Origin: Hanleya hanleyi
Lineage: Eukaryota > Mollusca > Polyplacophora > Lepidopleurida > Hanleyidae
Length of the DNA stretch: 64,000 nt
Direction of reading: 5' to 3'
Assembly (NCBI GenBank): GCA_036873755.1
Contig: JAVTVY010016104.1
Span: forward strand, 1 to 64,000
In this document: positions 12,029 to 22,343 of the stretch, piece after piece
Position numbering within the stretch: position 1 is the first letter of the stretch
Layout of the letters: each line of letters begins with the position of its first letter
The notes under the pieces: model-generated
Told to the model about the DNA's origin: nothing
What the model saw: the letters and a program-made list of their open reading frames with translations, nothing else
Databases searched by the model: none
Translations under genes and position numbers: made by a program

Positions 12029-13194
12029 AACGCGAGTAGTATAGAGCAAGCATTTAAAGCCAGTTTGACCTCATTAATTGTTCCCCCGGGTAAAATTTGA
12101 GGTGGAACTTGGTCACGTGACGATCATGTGATCGATGGGGGAAAACTACAGAAGAGTTCCAATCTAGGGGGAGGTAACTCCGGGTCACTATAGTTCCGGC
12201 AAAGGGCCCCTGGGCATGTATTCTTCCGCGGTGATGCGGTCTGGTGGTGATGCGGTCGCGGGAAAAAGCTTCCGCGGAGAAAAAGTAGTCCCCAGACTTC
12301 AAATACGCTGCATGGTCCGATTGGATCGATTGAGGTATCAAAGTAAAACATTCGTGAAGGGGCATCCAGTCATGGGTGGGTGCATGTAAAATTAGGATTT
12401 TTTCCCGAAAATATAAAAAGCGGAACACGGACTTTACCTCTAAAATAGGGTAAAACACCTATCAATCCTAGCCAAAAGGGCTAATATCGGTCCCCGGGCT
12501 TATTGGCACCATTCCCGTCGGATGAATGTATTCACCCATGCACTGATAGATACTCAGAATGCGCAAACAACTATCTGAGGATATGCTGCCTCAACGGTAT
12601 CCTGTCCTGCCCGACGATGATTGGAACAAACGGTTCAGAGCGAACATGGAACTTTCTGAAATGTAGACTTCTGATTGGACAAGAGCAGCCGAGAATACAT
12701 CTAACGGCCAGGAACCAATATGACAGATGCAAATGGCGGCCTCTGATTGGACAAGAATCTTCTTGAGTTGTAAACATACCTAACGCGGCTCCCCCAGCGT
12801 AGGTATGATGTAACATTGGGGAGAATAAACTATATGAAAAAAACTTCTTGTTGTTGCTGTTGTTGTTGTTCTCTCATGTGTCATCCTTGTTGTTGTTGTT
12901 GTTCTCTCTCCGGTCTATATCATGGCGTCAAGGCGTTATGTTAGAGTGTTAAGGCGTAAAGATAGGGCGTTAAGTCGTTGAGACAGGCGTTAAGGCGTAA
13001 CGACGGGTGTTGACGGATGACAGCCATTCGAGAGCTTCACACTGATACCCCACACGGTCCATTTGACCAGGGATGGTCCATCACTTAACAAACCTCCACG
13101 AATCCACAAAATGCCTGCTTTCTATACTACGGCCAGACTGCGCATGCGCAAAATGATGAAAACGGACGATACATTAGTCCAGTCGGATCCCACT

Positions 13195-13290
13195 CACTCG
13201 CTCGCTCGCTCACTCACTCACTCACTCGCTCACTCACTCACTCACTCACTCGCTCGCTCACTCACTCACTCACTCACTCACTCACTCACA
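13195..13290. repeat. (CTCA)n microsatellite
   Basis: A run of CTCA and CTCG tetramers, continuing into cacacatacgcgcg. It lies inside the Polinton-like element, just left of the 176-bp satellite. Confidence 0.9.
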
Positions 13291-13339
13291 CATACGCGCG
13301 CATACACTCATTGCGCCGCAAGGTCAATAGGGTTCAAAA

Positions 13340-13930
13340 TGCGCTTTTATGCTACTAATCCTTCCTTCACTGCCCCAAAATGCCCACTTTCGCTACTACT
13401 CGTACTGATGACGTCACCAATGACGTCACAGATGACGTGAACATCCCTGAAATCGGGATGTACACCCCGAGAGCTACAACATGACACCTCCCACGACGCA
13501 TTCGGACCAACGATGGTCCATCTCTACCCCAAATACCTTCCTTCACTGCCCCCAAAATGCCCACTTTCGCTACTACTCGTACTGATGACGTCACCAATGA
13601 CGTCACAGATGACGCGAACATCCCTCAAATGGGGATGTACACCATGAAAGCTGCAAGATGACATCTCCCAGGACACAATCGGACCAAGGATGGTCCCTCT
13701 CTACCCCAAATACCTTCCTGCACTTTCCTAAAATGCCCACTTTCGCTACTACTCGTACTGATGACGTCACCGATGACGTCACAGATAACGGGAACATCCC
13801 TCAAATGGGGCTGTACACCCCGAGAGCTACAAGATAACACCTCCCACGACACAATCGGACCAAGGATGGTCCCTCTCTACCCCAAACACACCTCCACGCA
13901 GCCCCAAAATGGCCACTTTACTTACTGCAC
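13340..13930. repeat. 176-bp satellite carrying CRE palindromes
   Basis: The landmark gatgacgtcaccaatgacg begins near 13,407, 13,583 and 13,759, giving a period of 176 bp; partial units flank it to about 13,060 and 14,170. Each unit holds two TGACGTCA palindromes (the third unit keeps them as well). The flanking partial units hold TGCGCATGCGCA (near 13,138, 13,935 and 14,110). Related sequence recurs at 50.2-51.2 kb. Confidence 0.8.
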
Positions 13931-14229
13931 CCAACTGCGCATGCGCAGGTTGACGCGACTTGAACTAAAAAACACGCCAGTCTGACTACCCCACACAAGC
14001 TTCACTTTGACACCTCCCACGACCCATTTGGACCCATAGCGGTCCATCTCTACCCCAAACACACCCCCACATACCCCCCCAACATGCCTGCTTTCTATAC
14101 TACAGCCAGACTGCGCATGCGCAGAATATTGAAAACGGACGAACCATTAGTCCAGTCGGATGCTCCTCCACGAGAGCTTCAAAATACGACCTCACACCAT
14201 AGGATCATTAGGGGCTCAACTAGACTCCA

Positions 14230-15000
14230 AAACGTCCACCCAGTATGGACCTATACACCCATAGACAGTATGGGACTAGATGGATATACCCAGGGCTCGG
14301 TGAACTTTTTCCAAAAATTTCACCGTTTCGCTCCGGGACCCTTCCCATTGTGTTCTAAATGACGAGACGTGAAAAACAAGACCAAACAACCCATATCACA
14401 ATGAACGTGTGTGAATTTCCCAGGTTGGACCTATACACCCATATAGCCAGTATGGGACTATAAGGGCCTACCCGCTACTTTTCGAAAAATTTCACCGTTT
14501 CGCTCCGGGACCCTTCCCATCGTGTTCTAAATGACGAGACGAGAAAAACAAGACCAAACAACCCATATCACAATGAACGTGTGTGAATTTCTCAGATTGG
14601 ACCTATACCCCCATAGCTAGTATTGGGGCTATATACAGACCTACCCGGTACTTTTCCAAAAATTTCACCGTTTCGCTCCGGGACTCCTCCCATTGTGTTT
14701 TTCTCGGCGAGACGTGAAAAACAACAGTATGGAGCTATATGGGCTATATGGTACTTTTCCAAAAATTTCACCGTTGCGCTCCGAGACCCTTCCCATCGTG
14801 TTCTAAATGACGAGACGTGAAAAACAAATCCAAGCAACCCATATCACAATGAATGTGTGTGAATTTCCCAGGTTGGACCTATACCCCCATAGCTAGTATG
14901 GGGCTATATACAGACCTACCCGGTACTTTTCCAAAAATTTCACCGTTTCGCTCCGGGACTCCCCCCATTGTGTTTTTCTCGGCGAGACGTGAAAAACAAG
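14230..15000. repeat. ~170-bp satellite inside the 3.9-kb element
   Basis: Units share aaaaatttcaccgtttcgct, 'ttctaaatgacgagacg' and 'catatcacaatgaacgtgtg'. The block aaaaatttcaccg recurs near 14,313, 14,484, 14,658, 14,759 and 14,934; one unit is shortened. No gene is present. Confidence 0.75.
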
Positions 15001-15129
15001 ACCCCACAAGCCATAGTAAAGCCCACGAAAACAATTGACCATCCCCATACCCCATACAGGCGTTTTCCCTTATATTGTATAATTGCTTTTTATATTTTCG
15101 AGACAAATCCTAATTTTACATGCACCCAC

Positions 15130-15480
15130 CCCATTGACTTGATAGGCAGGCCCTGATAAGCCCGGGGACCGATATTAGCCCTTTTGGCTAGAGGTGATAG
15201 GGGTTTTCCCCTATTTTAGGGGTAAAGTCCGTGTTCCGCTTTTTTTCTGGAGAAATTTTTACATGCACCCACCCCATTGACTTGATAGGCAGGTCCCAAT
15301 AAGCCCGGGGACCGATATTAGCCCTTTTGGCTAGAGTTGATAGGTGTTTCCCCCTATTTTAGGGGTAAAGTCCGTGTTCCGCTTTTTTTCTGGAGAAATT
15401 TTTACATGCACCCACCCCATTGCCTTGATAGGCAGGTGCCAATAAGCCCGGGGACCGATATTAGCCCTTTTGGCTAGGAT
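15130..15480. repeat. tandem expansion of the right TIR inner end, ~145-bp unit
   Basis: Two extra units containing 'gggaccgatattagcccttt' and 'aggggtaaagtccgtgttcc' precede the full right TIR. The left TIR has only one. The right arm therefore appears to have grown by tandem duplication. Confidence 0.75.
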
Positions 15481-16627
15481 TGATAGGTGTTTTACCCTAT
15501 TTTAGGGGTAAAGTCCGTGTTCCGCTTTTTATATTTTCGGGAAAAAATCCTAATTTTACATGCACCCACCCATGACTGGATGCCCCTTCACGAATGTTTT
15601 ACTTTGATACCTCAATCGATCCAATCGGACCATGCAGCGTATTTGAAGTCTGGGGACTACTTTTTCTCCGCGGAAGCTTTTTCCCGCGACCGCATCACCA
15701 CCAGACCGCATCACCGCGGAAGAATACATGCCCAGGGACCCTTTGCCGGAACTATAGTGACCCGGAGTTACCTCCCCCTAGATTGGAACTCTTCTGCGTT
15801 GGAGGTAGTTTTCCCCCATCGATCACATGATCGTCACGTGACCAAGTTCCACCTCAAATTTTACCCGGGGAACAATTAATGAGGTCAAACTGGCTTTAAA
15901 TGCTTGCTCTATACTACTAACGCGTCATTTCACGTCTAAATTTTCAAAAGAATTTCGGGGGAGCGTACCGCTCTGATTAAGTTTTTTGAAGTAGAAATAT
16001 TCCGTCAAAATGCACCTAAGGTACCATTTTACAAAATTTTTAGATCTCAAAGCTCCCAGGAATATATGTTTCACTTCAAAAAATCGACCAAGTTCTCCAC
16101 GAGTTGTTTTATATGAAAACAGCTGGTTTTCCGTTTAATTTAATGAAGGGGGATATTAAAATATATCCGTCTAAGCAATTAAATGGACAATATTGGAATT
16201 ACAATGGTCTGGTCCGTCAATCATAATTCAGCCGTCGTCCATTAAAGATTATCAGCGTCCATAATCCAAAGACCTGTTCCATATAACAGTAGTATTAGCA
16301 CCAAACTCAAAAAGACAATCATAGTATACATAAACATAGGCTAGTTTCCTGCAAGGGAGAAGCGGTCAACAGTTTTCAGTGATGCCGGTAAGACACCATG
16401 ATGTTCCAAAAATATCACATCCGTATTGCTGATCAGTATTCTTAATCCATAATATTCGTTGTAAAGTCGTCATCTAGAGAATGATGTATCTCAGTCACGC
16501 TTTGATTGTGAATGTTCATATGAGCACCATGAGGATGTTGAAGTACATGGGGTGCATACGGCCCCTAGCCTCGGGTTAAGCGGAATTAGACACAAGTTAC
16601 GAAACGTAACGCCATAGATCTTGCACG

Positions 16628-17662
16628 CTACGCTCGTATTTTGCTATCAGCATGCGATATGTATCGCCAAATTTGAGAAACTTTCAATGGAGGCGCTTGC
16701 ATGGTGGTATAGCCCTGCTTTATAAGTTTCTGCAACAATGTTTTGTGGCGTTGATAAAAATCGCTACATTTAATACAGGATCTAGCAAATGGTACTAGGC
16801 GAGATATGTATACGCCATATGCAGGTCCCACTGGAATATTACTGTCCAGGAAGGGATAGTTTACGATGTCGAAATTGTAATCATCTGTTCTGTCATTTTG
16901 TCATTTATAGAGATATAGGTCTAAATATGATGTGCCTCTAGGGCTATCTGTAGTTTGCTTCAAATCCAGTGAAGGTGGATATATATTCTTCATTACGTCA
17001 TTTATATAGCGATTATCCACAGCCACAAGATAGTCTATATAGCGTTTGGTGAATGAGAAGGAATGGGCTTTGAATGGATCGGTTTTTGAAAGCGCCTGCA
17101 TATAGTCATATTCATAAGGGAACAGACATAGGTCAGCCAACAGGGGTGCACAATTAGTATTCGTTGGAATACCTATATGCTGTTGATATATTGTGTTGCC
17201 AAATTTCACATAGATATTTTTAATGAGAAATTCAAGCAACTCTATAAACAAAGAAACGTCCCATGAAAGATATCTCTTGTATGTAGCAGAGCTAAAGAAT
17301 GCTTTATGGCTTCCAACATTAATATATCTACGATCAGTTTTCTTGAACACAGATACTATTAATGAAGTTAGACGGTCAATAAGGTCCTGGTGAGGGATTG
17401 TAGTATAGTGAATCGAGAAATCCCATGTGGATACATGCCTGTACGGTATGTGACCTTTAGCATCAAGCTCTTCCGTAAGACGTTTTGAGTTTTTCAATAT
17501 CCACATACATTCAGCACCAGAGTTTTTAGAAATAGTGGCGCAATACCTTTCCCAAAATGCTTTTACCTCCTGAAGGGCCTTCGTCAACAGGGCTGAAAGA
17601 AACTTGGTGGTGCAGCTTCTAGAACCAGCTATGAATCTAGCTTTGTATGGTGATTTATGCAT
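16628..17662 (-). pseudogene. Penelope-like reverse transcriptase, copy 1, inactivated
   Basis: The main frame (16,901-17,662, 253 residues) covers reverse transcriptase fingers and palm. Motif A reads STWDFSIHYTTIPH. Motif B reads QQHIGIPTNTNCAPLLADL, where copy 2 has the intact GIPMGTNCAPLLADL. Motif C reads KRYIDYL, replacing the second aspartate of the YIDD catalytic pair by tyrosine. The thumb-side end (16,628-16,831, with YGVYISRLVPFARSC) lies in another frame after a deletion of about 60 bp near 16,870-16,910. Loss of a catalytic aspartate plus the frameshift means no activity. Copy 2 retains YIDD, so the changes in this copy arose after the two diverged. Confidence 0.8.
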
Positions 17663-17747
17663 TTTGGGAGTCCAGTATACTTTTGGTATATGGTTATGAT
17701 TGGTTGGAAGACAAATACCTCTTTCCCTGAGAAATTGTTTGTGATTG

Positions 17748-18947
17748 TTAAATAAATCTTCCAGAGTAAATGCAGTTTGGGAGTAGGTAGACGTATTTGA
17801 TGATGATATTTTTAACCAGCACCTGGTAATAGTAATATTTACATATGAATATTATATTATTTCGGGCTTTGTCTGCTGGGACTATGACGAATTTACTCTG
17901 AAGATTTGCTAGAACTTCTTGCGATTGGATGTTTCTCAGTACTTGTTTTGCTTGGCGAATGGTACTTCTGTCAATGTGGCGGATTGCTTCAACGACCTTG
18001 CTCTTGGTGAGATCCAGCCAACCAGCGTGTACTTTTTCTCGCTTAGACCATCCAATAACGTACTGTTCCAAAGCAGACAGGACTATCTTCTGGTCGGCCT
18101 TCAGATTTATTCTTCTCGGCTCTCTATATTTAGGTCCCTTCATCAGGAGTAATCTTAGGTCCTTATCACTCACTACATCAAGGTTACCGGTCACAATATG
18201 TTTGCATGGTGTATAGATAAAGTTCGACGATTCACAATCACAAATATAGCCTCCCGACGTGTATAAGTTCCATTCAAATTCCATATTTTGGTGACTATAG
18301 ATTTAGTATACTTATATGAATTGCAATGAGGTTCTGTGAACTTGAAATAGTTTGGTACAGCGGTGCTTACCCCTGGATCATTTAGGATTCGGGGTAAATT
18401 AATAATGTCCAGTCCTTTATCTAAGTAGTTGAGTTTCAAAAAAAGCTGATCTTGGGATGTTTCGATTATGTTCACTGGACGATACAACCGAAAATACGCT
18501 ATATATTGACATACGTTAGTGATTTGGGATGGTATTATATTTTCTGAAGACGCAGATTGTTGTATATCTCTGGCTATATGATTTAAAGCTCTCAGAGGTA
18601 ACGCGTACAGAACTGTACGTAAGCTATGTATACTATTGGGTGTGATAGTTAAACCCACTAAGTAATTTAAAGTGATATGATCGTGAATCATCGCACTATT
18701 AAACTTTCTCCAACCATGGCTGCGATGTCTCCGTAGATGGGGTTTAAATAGCTGGGTAATATTGGATATATTTGAACGGCGCTTTGTAACATTTCCGAAT
18801 CCACTGACATTATCATTTAAGCCACACGGAAACACTGACTCAAGTTCTAGCATCCCGAATAGTTCCCGCTCTCGGATTTTTCTCTCAAATCCAAAAGAGG
18901 AATCCTTGGTAGATGGATAGACGACGTCTATGATCTGAATGCTAAAG
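17748..18947 (-). pseudogene. Penelope-like N-terminal region: GIY-YIG tail and zinc motif
   Basis: Upstream of the reverse transcriptase, a frame at 18,191-18,947 reads SIQIIDVVYP, then REREL...PCGLND, which resembles the C-terminal half of the GIY-YIG nuclease of Penelope-like elements (R-E followed by 'P.GLN'). After a frameshift near 18,270, a second frame (17,748-18,284) has YICDCESSNF...PCKHIVTGNL, a possible C-C-C-H metal site, then GPKYREPRRIN. Coding sense upstream of 18,947 continues only beyond 20,650, where a frame reads IGKHFSGPDHGWVN. The GIY and YIG tripeptides themselves were not found, so the nuclease call rests on the distal part. Confidence 0.6.
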
Positions 18948-18951
18948 TTAA

Positions 18952-20646
18952 AGGGGAATGTTATCACAATTTTTGAAAGGCTAAAACCGATAAAAAACAG
19001 TTCCCTGTGGCCTGTTTTATTTTTTAGATTTTTTTTCAAAATTTTAGCGATGACGCAGTATCCTGAAATACGGCTCCAAAGTGCCTGATTTTTACCCTCA
19101 GTAAATCCGCCCGGTGATTACCCTGTGACGTCACACAGTGAAGCGGCCAGAGTCAAACATGGCGGATAACACAGACAGCGGCACAAGCTCTATTCATTTA
19201 AAATCTACAGATAATTTGCTATTGTAAGAGCATACTATGTAGTTACATGTATTTACGCCTTTATTTTTATATGTGTGTGTTTATTGGCATTGTATGGTTT
19301 ATTATTGTTCATTTCTTATGGGACGGACCGATTGCTATACCGTGGCAGGCCGGCTTATTTTCATTGCTTACTTGCTTAATTTTATTTTATGTGTTTGTCA
19401 ATTATTGTCAGGGATTTGATGTTAAAACAGGAGCTAATCCATACCTGTGGATAAGTCCTCTCAAATGAAAACAAAGTTTCAATTCCAAAGGAAGCTATTT
19501 GATGTTAAAACAATAACTAACTCACCTGTGGAGAAGCCCAGTTTATTTCTTTTGGACACCCTATTGCTGAACTTTCACTCTCCCTTTTGGACACACTTCC
19601 ATAAAAAAATGTTTGCTTCACACCTTTCCGTTAGTTTCAGTTATTCTTCCAGGTGATCAATTTCAATTTATTTTATCAAAAGAACGTACAATGTATGTGC
19701 TCACATGGAGATACAAAAGGACACCAAATAATCAGGATAAGCTGGTGCCAGAAGTGAATTTCCGATATACTTGAATAAGTTGATTAAAAGGCCTTGGGTC
19801 TTAAGTACATTGATTATTACAGTTCATTTAATAGCTGTAAGACGTAGGATATTCAGGATTGGCTGGTTGATCACCCCGTGGGACTGATCCAAAATTTCAA
19901 GAGTGGAAGATTAAATCTATGGTCCACTTCGGTAGAGGGGACGATGGAAGCGGTGTGGGCCAAAACACCCAGGGGGTTTTACAGTGGTTGTCTGCGGGAC
20001 CAGTTTGTCGCTTGCTGAGTCCACGAGGTCGATCGTCCCTGTATAACTCACGCACTCCTGCAGATTGCGGAGTTGTCTGTTTTCTCTTTCTGATAAAGAT
20101 TTATTTGTCTTGATCTTGGGAATAGCATCTTCTTTCAGTATAGGGGGATATCCACACATTCTTGCCATCTCTGTTGTTGCATAGCTATCGTCAGTGAAAT
20201 GAGCGGAACAAATGCGAGACCATTTCGTCGGCTTTCCCCACACTCTCGTGTTCTGCACAATTTCGTCGGATTTCTTCCCGATTTTTCGTCGTTTGGCCTC
20301 GGATGCAACTTGAATCCATCTCCATTCGTGTTGCTACACCCTCCAACAACACACCGACGCGGTATGATGCCTCCAAAGTACGAGAATACAGTCGAAAAAT
20401 CGTAAAATATTGGAGCAGATTTGACTTGTTTACGTATGCTAATGCTAATGCTATGGCGGACTGGTTCACTCTGTGACGTCATGGGTCAAAGGTCACCGCT
20501 TTGACAGGCTCGTGGTAGGAACGCGTTTAAATCGCCAAATTTACCGTTTTAAAGTTCGAAGATCGGGGGAAAAACTATATAGTCGATTTCTTACCGTATC
20601 AAGGTATATATTAACGTTTACATAGGTGCGGTGATAACATTCCCCT
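18952..20646 (-). mobile_element. Kolobok-like TTAA transposon with THAP remnant
   Basis: TTAA lies at 18,948-18,951 and 20,647-20,650. Just inside are inverted ends AGGGGAATGTTATCAC and GTGATAACATTCCCCT. Subterminal blocks with gtgacgtcac are also roughly mirrored (near 19,127 and 20,473). A TTAA duplication together with a THAP domain is characteristic of the Kolobok superfamily; piggyBac also uses TTAA but lacks THAP. At 1,695 bp there is no room for a complete transposase, so this is an internally deleted copy. It sits inside the endonuclease region of a Penelope-like element, so it inserted later. Confidence 0.75.
19960..20370 (-). pseudogene. THAP zinc-finger remnant of a transposase
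   Basis: On the minus strand one frame reads PRRCVVGGCSNTNGDGFKLH, the start of a THAP domain (CX4C, then FKLHxxP). The second half lies in another frame: WSRICSAHFTDDSY supplies the CxxH pair and YPPILKEDAIPKI matches the terminal AVPTIF-like box. All four zinc ligands are visible, but the domain is split by a frameshift around 20,260. THAP domains bind DNA and form the N-terminus of P-element and Kolobok transposases. No catalytic domain follows, so only the DNA-binding end survives. Confidence 0.75.
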
Positions 20647-20807
20647 TTAACCCAGCCATGGTCGGGTCCAGAAAAATGCTTACCTATAAGCAATACCAAG
20701 AAGCGGTTCGAAGAAGAAGCAGTTCATCGGAGTTTTATTGGTGGTTTGTCTGCTTGGATTTTGGTGCTAGTGTATAGTACTAATTAATTATTTCGATTAT
20801 GGACGCG

Positions 20808-21695
20808 AGCATTATTTGTGAAGGACGGCTGGCTCTGAATATTGGAGCTGACAATTAAACATAACATTATTTGTGAAGGACGGCTGGCTCTGAATATTGG
20901 AGCTGACAATTAAACATAACATTCTTTGTGAAGGACGGCTGGCTCTAAATATCGGAGCTGGCAATTAAACATAACATTCTTTGTGAAGGACGGCTGGCTC
21001 TGAATATTGGAGCTGACAATTAAACATAACATTCTTTGTGAAGGACGGCTGGCTCTAAATATTGGAGCGGACAATTAAACATAACATTCTTTGTGTAGGA
21101 CGGCTGGCTCTGAATATTGGAGCTGACAATTAAACATAACATTCTTTGTGAAGGACGGCTGGCTCTGAATATTGGAGTTGACAATTAAACATAACATTCT
21201 TTGTGAAGGACGGCTGGCTCTGAATATTGGAGCTGACAATTAAACATAACATTCTTTGTGAAGGACGGCTGGCTCTGAATATTGGAGCTGACAATTAAAC
21301 ATAACATTCTTTGTGAACGACGGCTGGCTCTGAATATTGGAGCTGACAATTAAACATAACATTCTTTGTGAAGGACGGCTGGCTCTGAATCTTGGAGCTG
21401 ACAATTAAACATAACATTCTTTGTGAAGGACGGCTGGCTCTGAATATTGGAGCTGACAATTAAACATAACATTCTTTGTGAAGGACGGCTGGCTCTGAAT
21501 ATTGGAGCTGACAATTAAACATAACATTATTTTAGGAGGACGGCTGGCTCTGAATTATGGAGCTGACAATTAAACATAACATCCTTTGTGAAGGACGGCT
21601 GGCTCTGAATATTGGAGCTGCCAATTAAACATAACATTCTTTGTGAAGGACGGCTGGCTCTAAATATCGAAGCTGACAAATAAACATAACATTAG
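20808..21695. repeat. 55-bp satellite, 16 copies
   Basis: The anchor ggacggctggctct recurs every 55 bp from 20,823 to 21,648, sixteen times. Copies are highly similar, differing mostly at one or two bases, with a slightly shuffled copy near 21,530. The unit also holds 'gagctgacaattaaacataa'. The array starts immediately after 'gattatggacgcgagc', a motif of the Penelope 3' tail, so it may have grown from an element end. Confidence 0.9.
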
Positions 21696-21699
21696 GGAA

Positions 21700-22343
21700 C
21701 GGGAAATACGATTTACATAAGTTTGTCTTCATCATACAGTGATATACCCTGGTTTTAACGAGGACGACATTTCGCCGTATTTTCGGTTATACATCACTGT
21801 TGATCTCTTGTACCAAAGGTTATCTCGGAGAATACGAAACCGTACAGCGATTGGACCATATCCTGGACGTGTATTGGTTGTGTAATGTTTTATCATTGCA
21901 TTAACAAAACTTAAACTTTAACTTACTTCTAAAAGAAAATGTATTCTTAGACTTATATATACTGTCGTTCTTTATATTGACCAATTTGGAATATTAGCGG
22001 AGAAACTGACTGGTAGCGAATCGGATCCATGTGAGATAAAATGGGTATTCACAAAACAGTTATATACGCTCTGTCGATGTGTGTATTTCCATTGAGTTTT
22101 TGAGAGTGTACTTCGTGATTGTTCTAAGGACGGGATGCTGTATTCTTGTAAGGAATTGCTTGCAATGAGATCCTCCATAATGTTTAAGCCCAAGTATTCA
22201 CATTCCCGGATTCCCGTCTTCAATGAAACAAATTATAAAATTAATATTCCGGGGTGTCGAATTGATGGGAATTTTGTAAGGTAAAGTAAGAATCTATCAA
22301 GTCTTCTTTATGTTTTAAAAAATCTGTCGGATTCCACTACAAG
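21700..22343. other. no recognisable gene
   Basis: Only short frames (83 codons at most, 21,972-22,223) without motifs. This is unique-looking sequence between the satellite and Penelope copy 2. Confidence 0.45.

Larger units (their letters stand above)
12035..15918. mobile_element. 3.9-kb Polinton-like non-autonomous element
   Basis: The termini are AGTAGTATAGAGCAAGC and its reverse complement, and AACGCG flanks both ends (12,029-12,034 and 15,919-15,924). The TIRs are long, about 475-480 bp (12,035 to ~12,509 and ~15,440 to 15,918), and almost identical, differing by an 11-bp indel near 15,800 and a few substitutions. A 6-bp duplication, ends starting AG and TIRs of hundreds of base pairs are the textbook Polinton/Maverick signature. 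The interior, however, holds only satellites and simple repeats, not the protein-primed polymerase or integrase. The matching 130-codon frames in the two TIRs are mirror copies of one sequence, not genes. Insertion looks recent. Confidence 0.7.
16209..20700 (-). mobile_element. Penelope-like retroelement copy 1 (N-terminal GIY-YIG type)
   Basis: Reading on the minus strand, the order is a GIY-YIG-like endonuclease tail, a CxC...CxxH zinc-binding stretch, the reverse transcriptase, and a 3' tail ending near 16,209. The tail is shared with copies ending near 22,344 and 33,814, which fixes its 3' end. The endonuclease region is split by a TTAA-duplicating transposon at 18,952-20,646, and coding sense resumes beyond it to about 20,700. 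An endonuclease before, not after, the reverse transcriptase matches the Naiad/Chlamys branch of Penelope-like elements (established for that group; assignment here is inference). Multiple stops and frameshifts make it inactive. Confidence 0.7.

Noticed and set aside
12054..12458. 134-codon minus-strand ORF and its plus-strand twin at 15,487-15,879
   Set aside because: They are mirror images of the same TIR sequence, with no domain. The frame is open by chance.
20808..21695. CRISPR-like array
   Set aside because: Units of 55 bp are contiguous with no unique spacers, and the setting is eukaryotic. It is a satellite.
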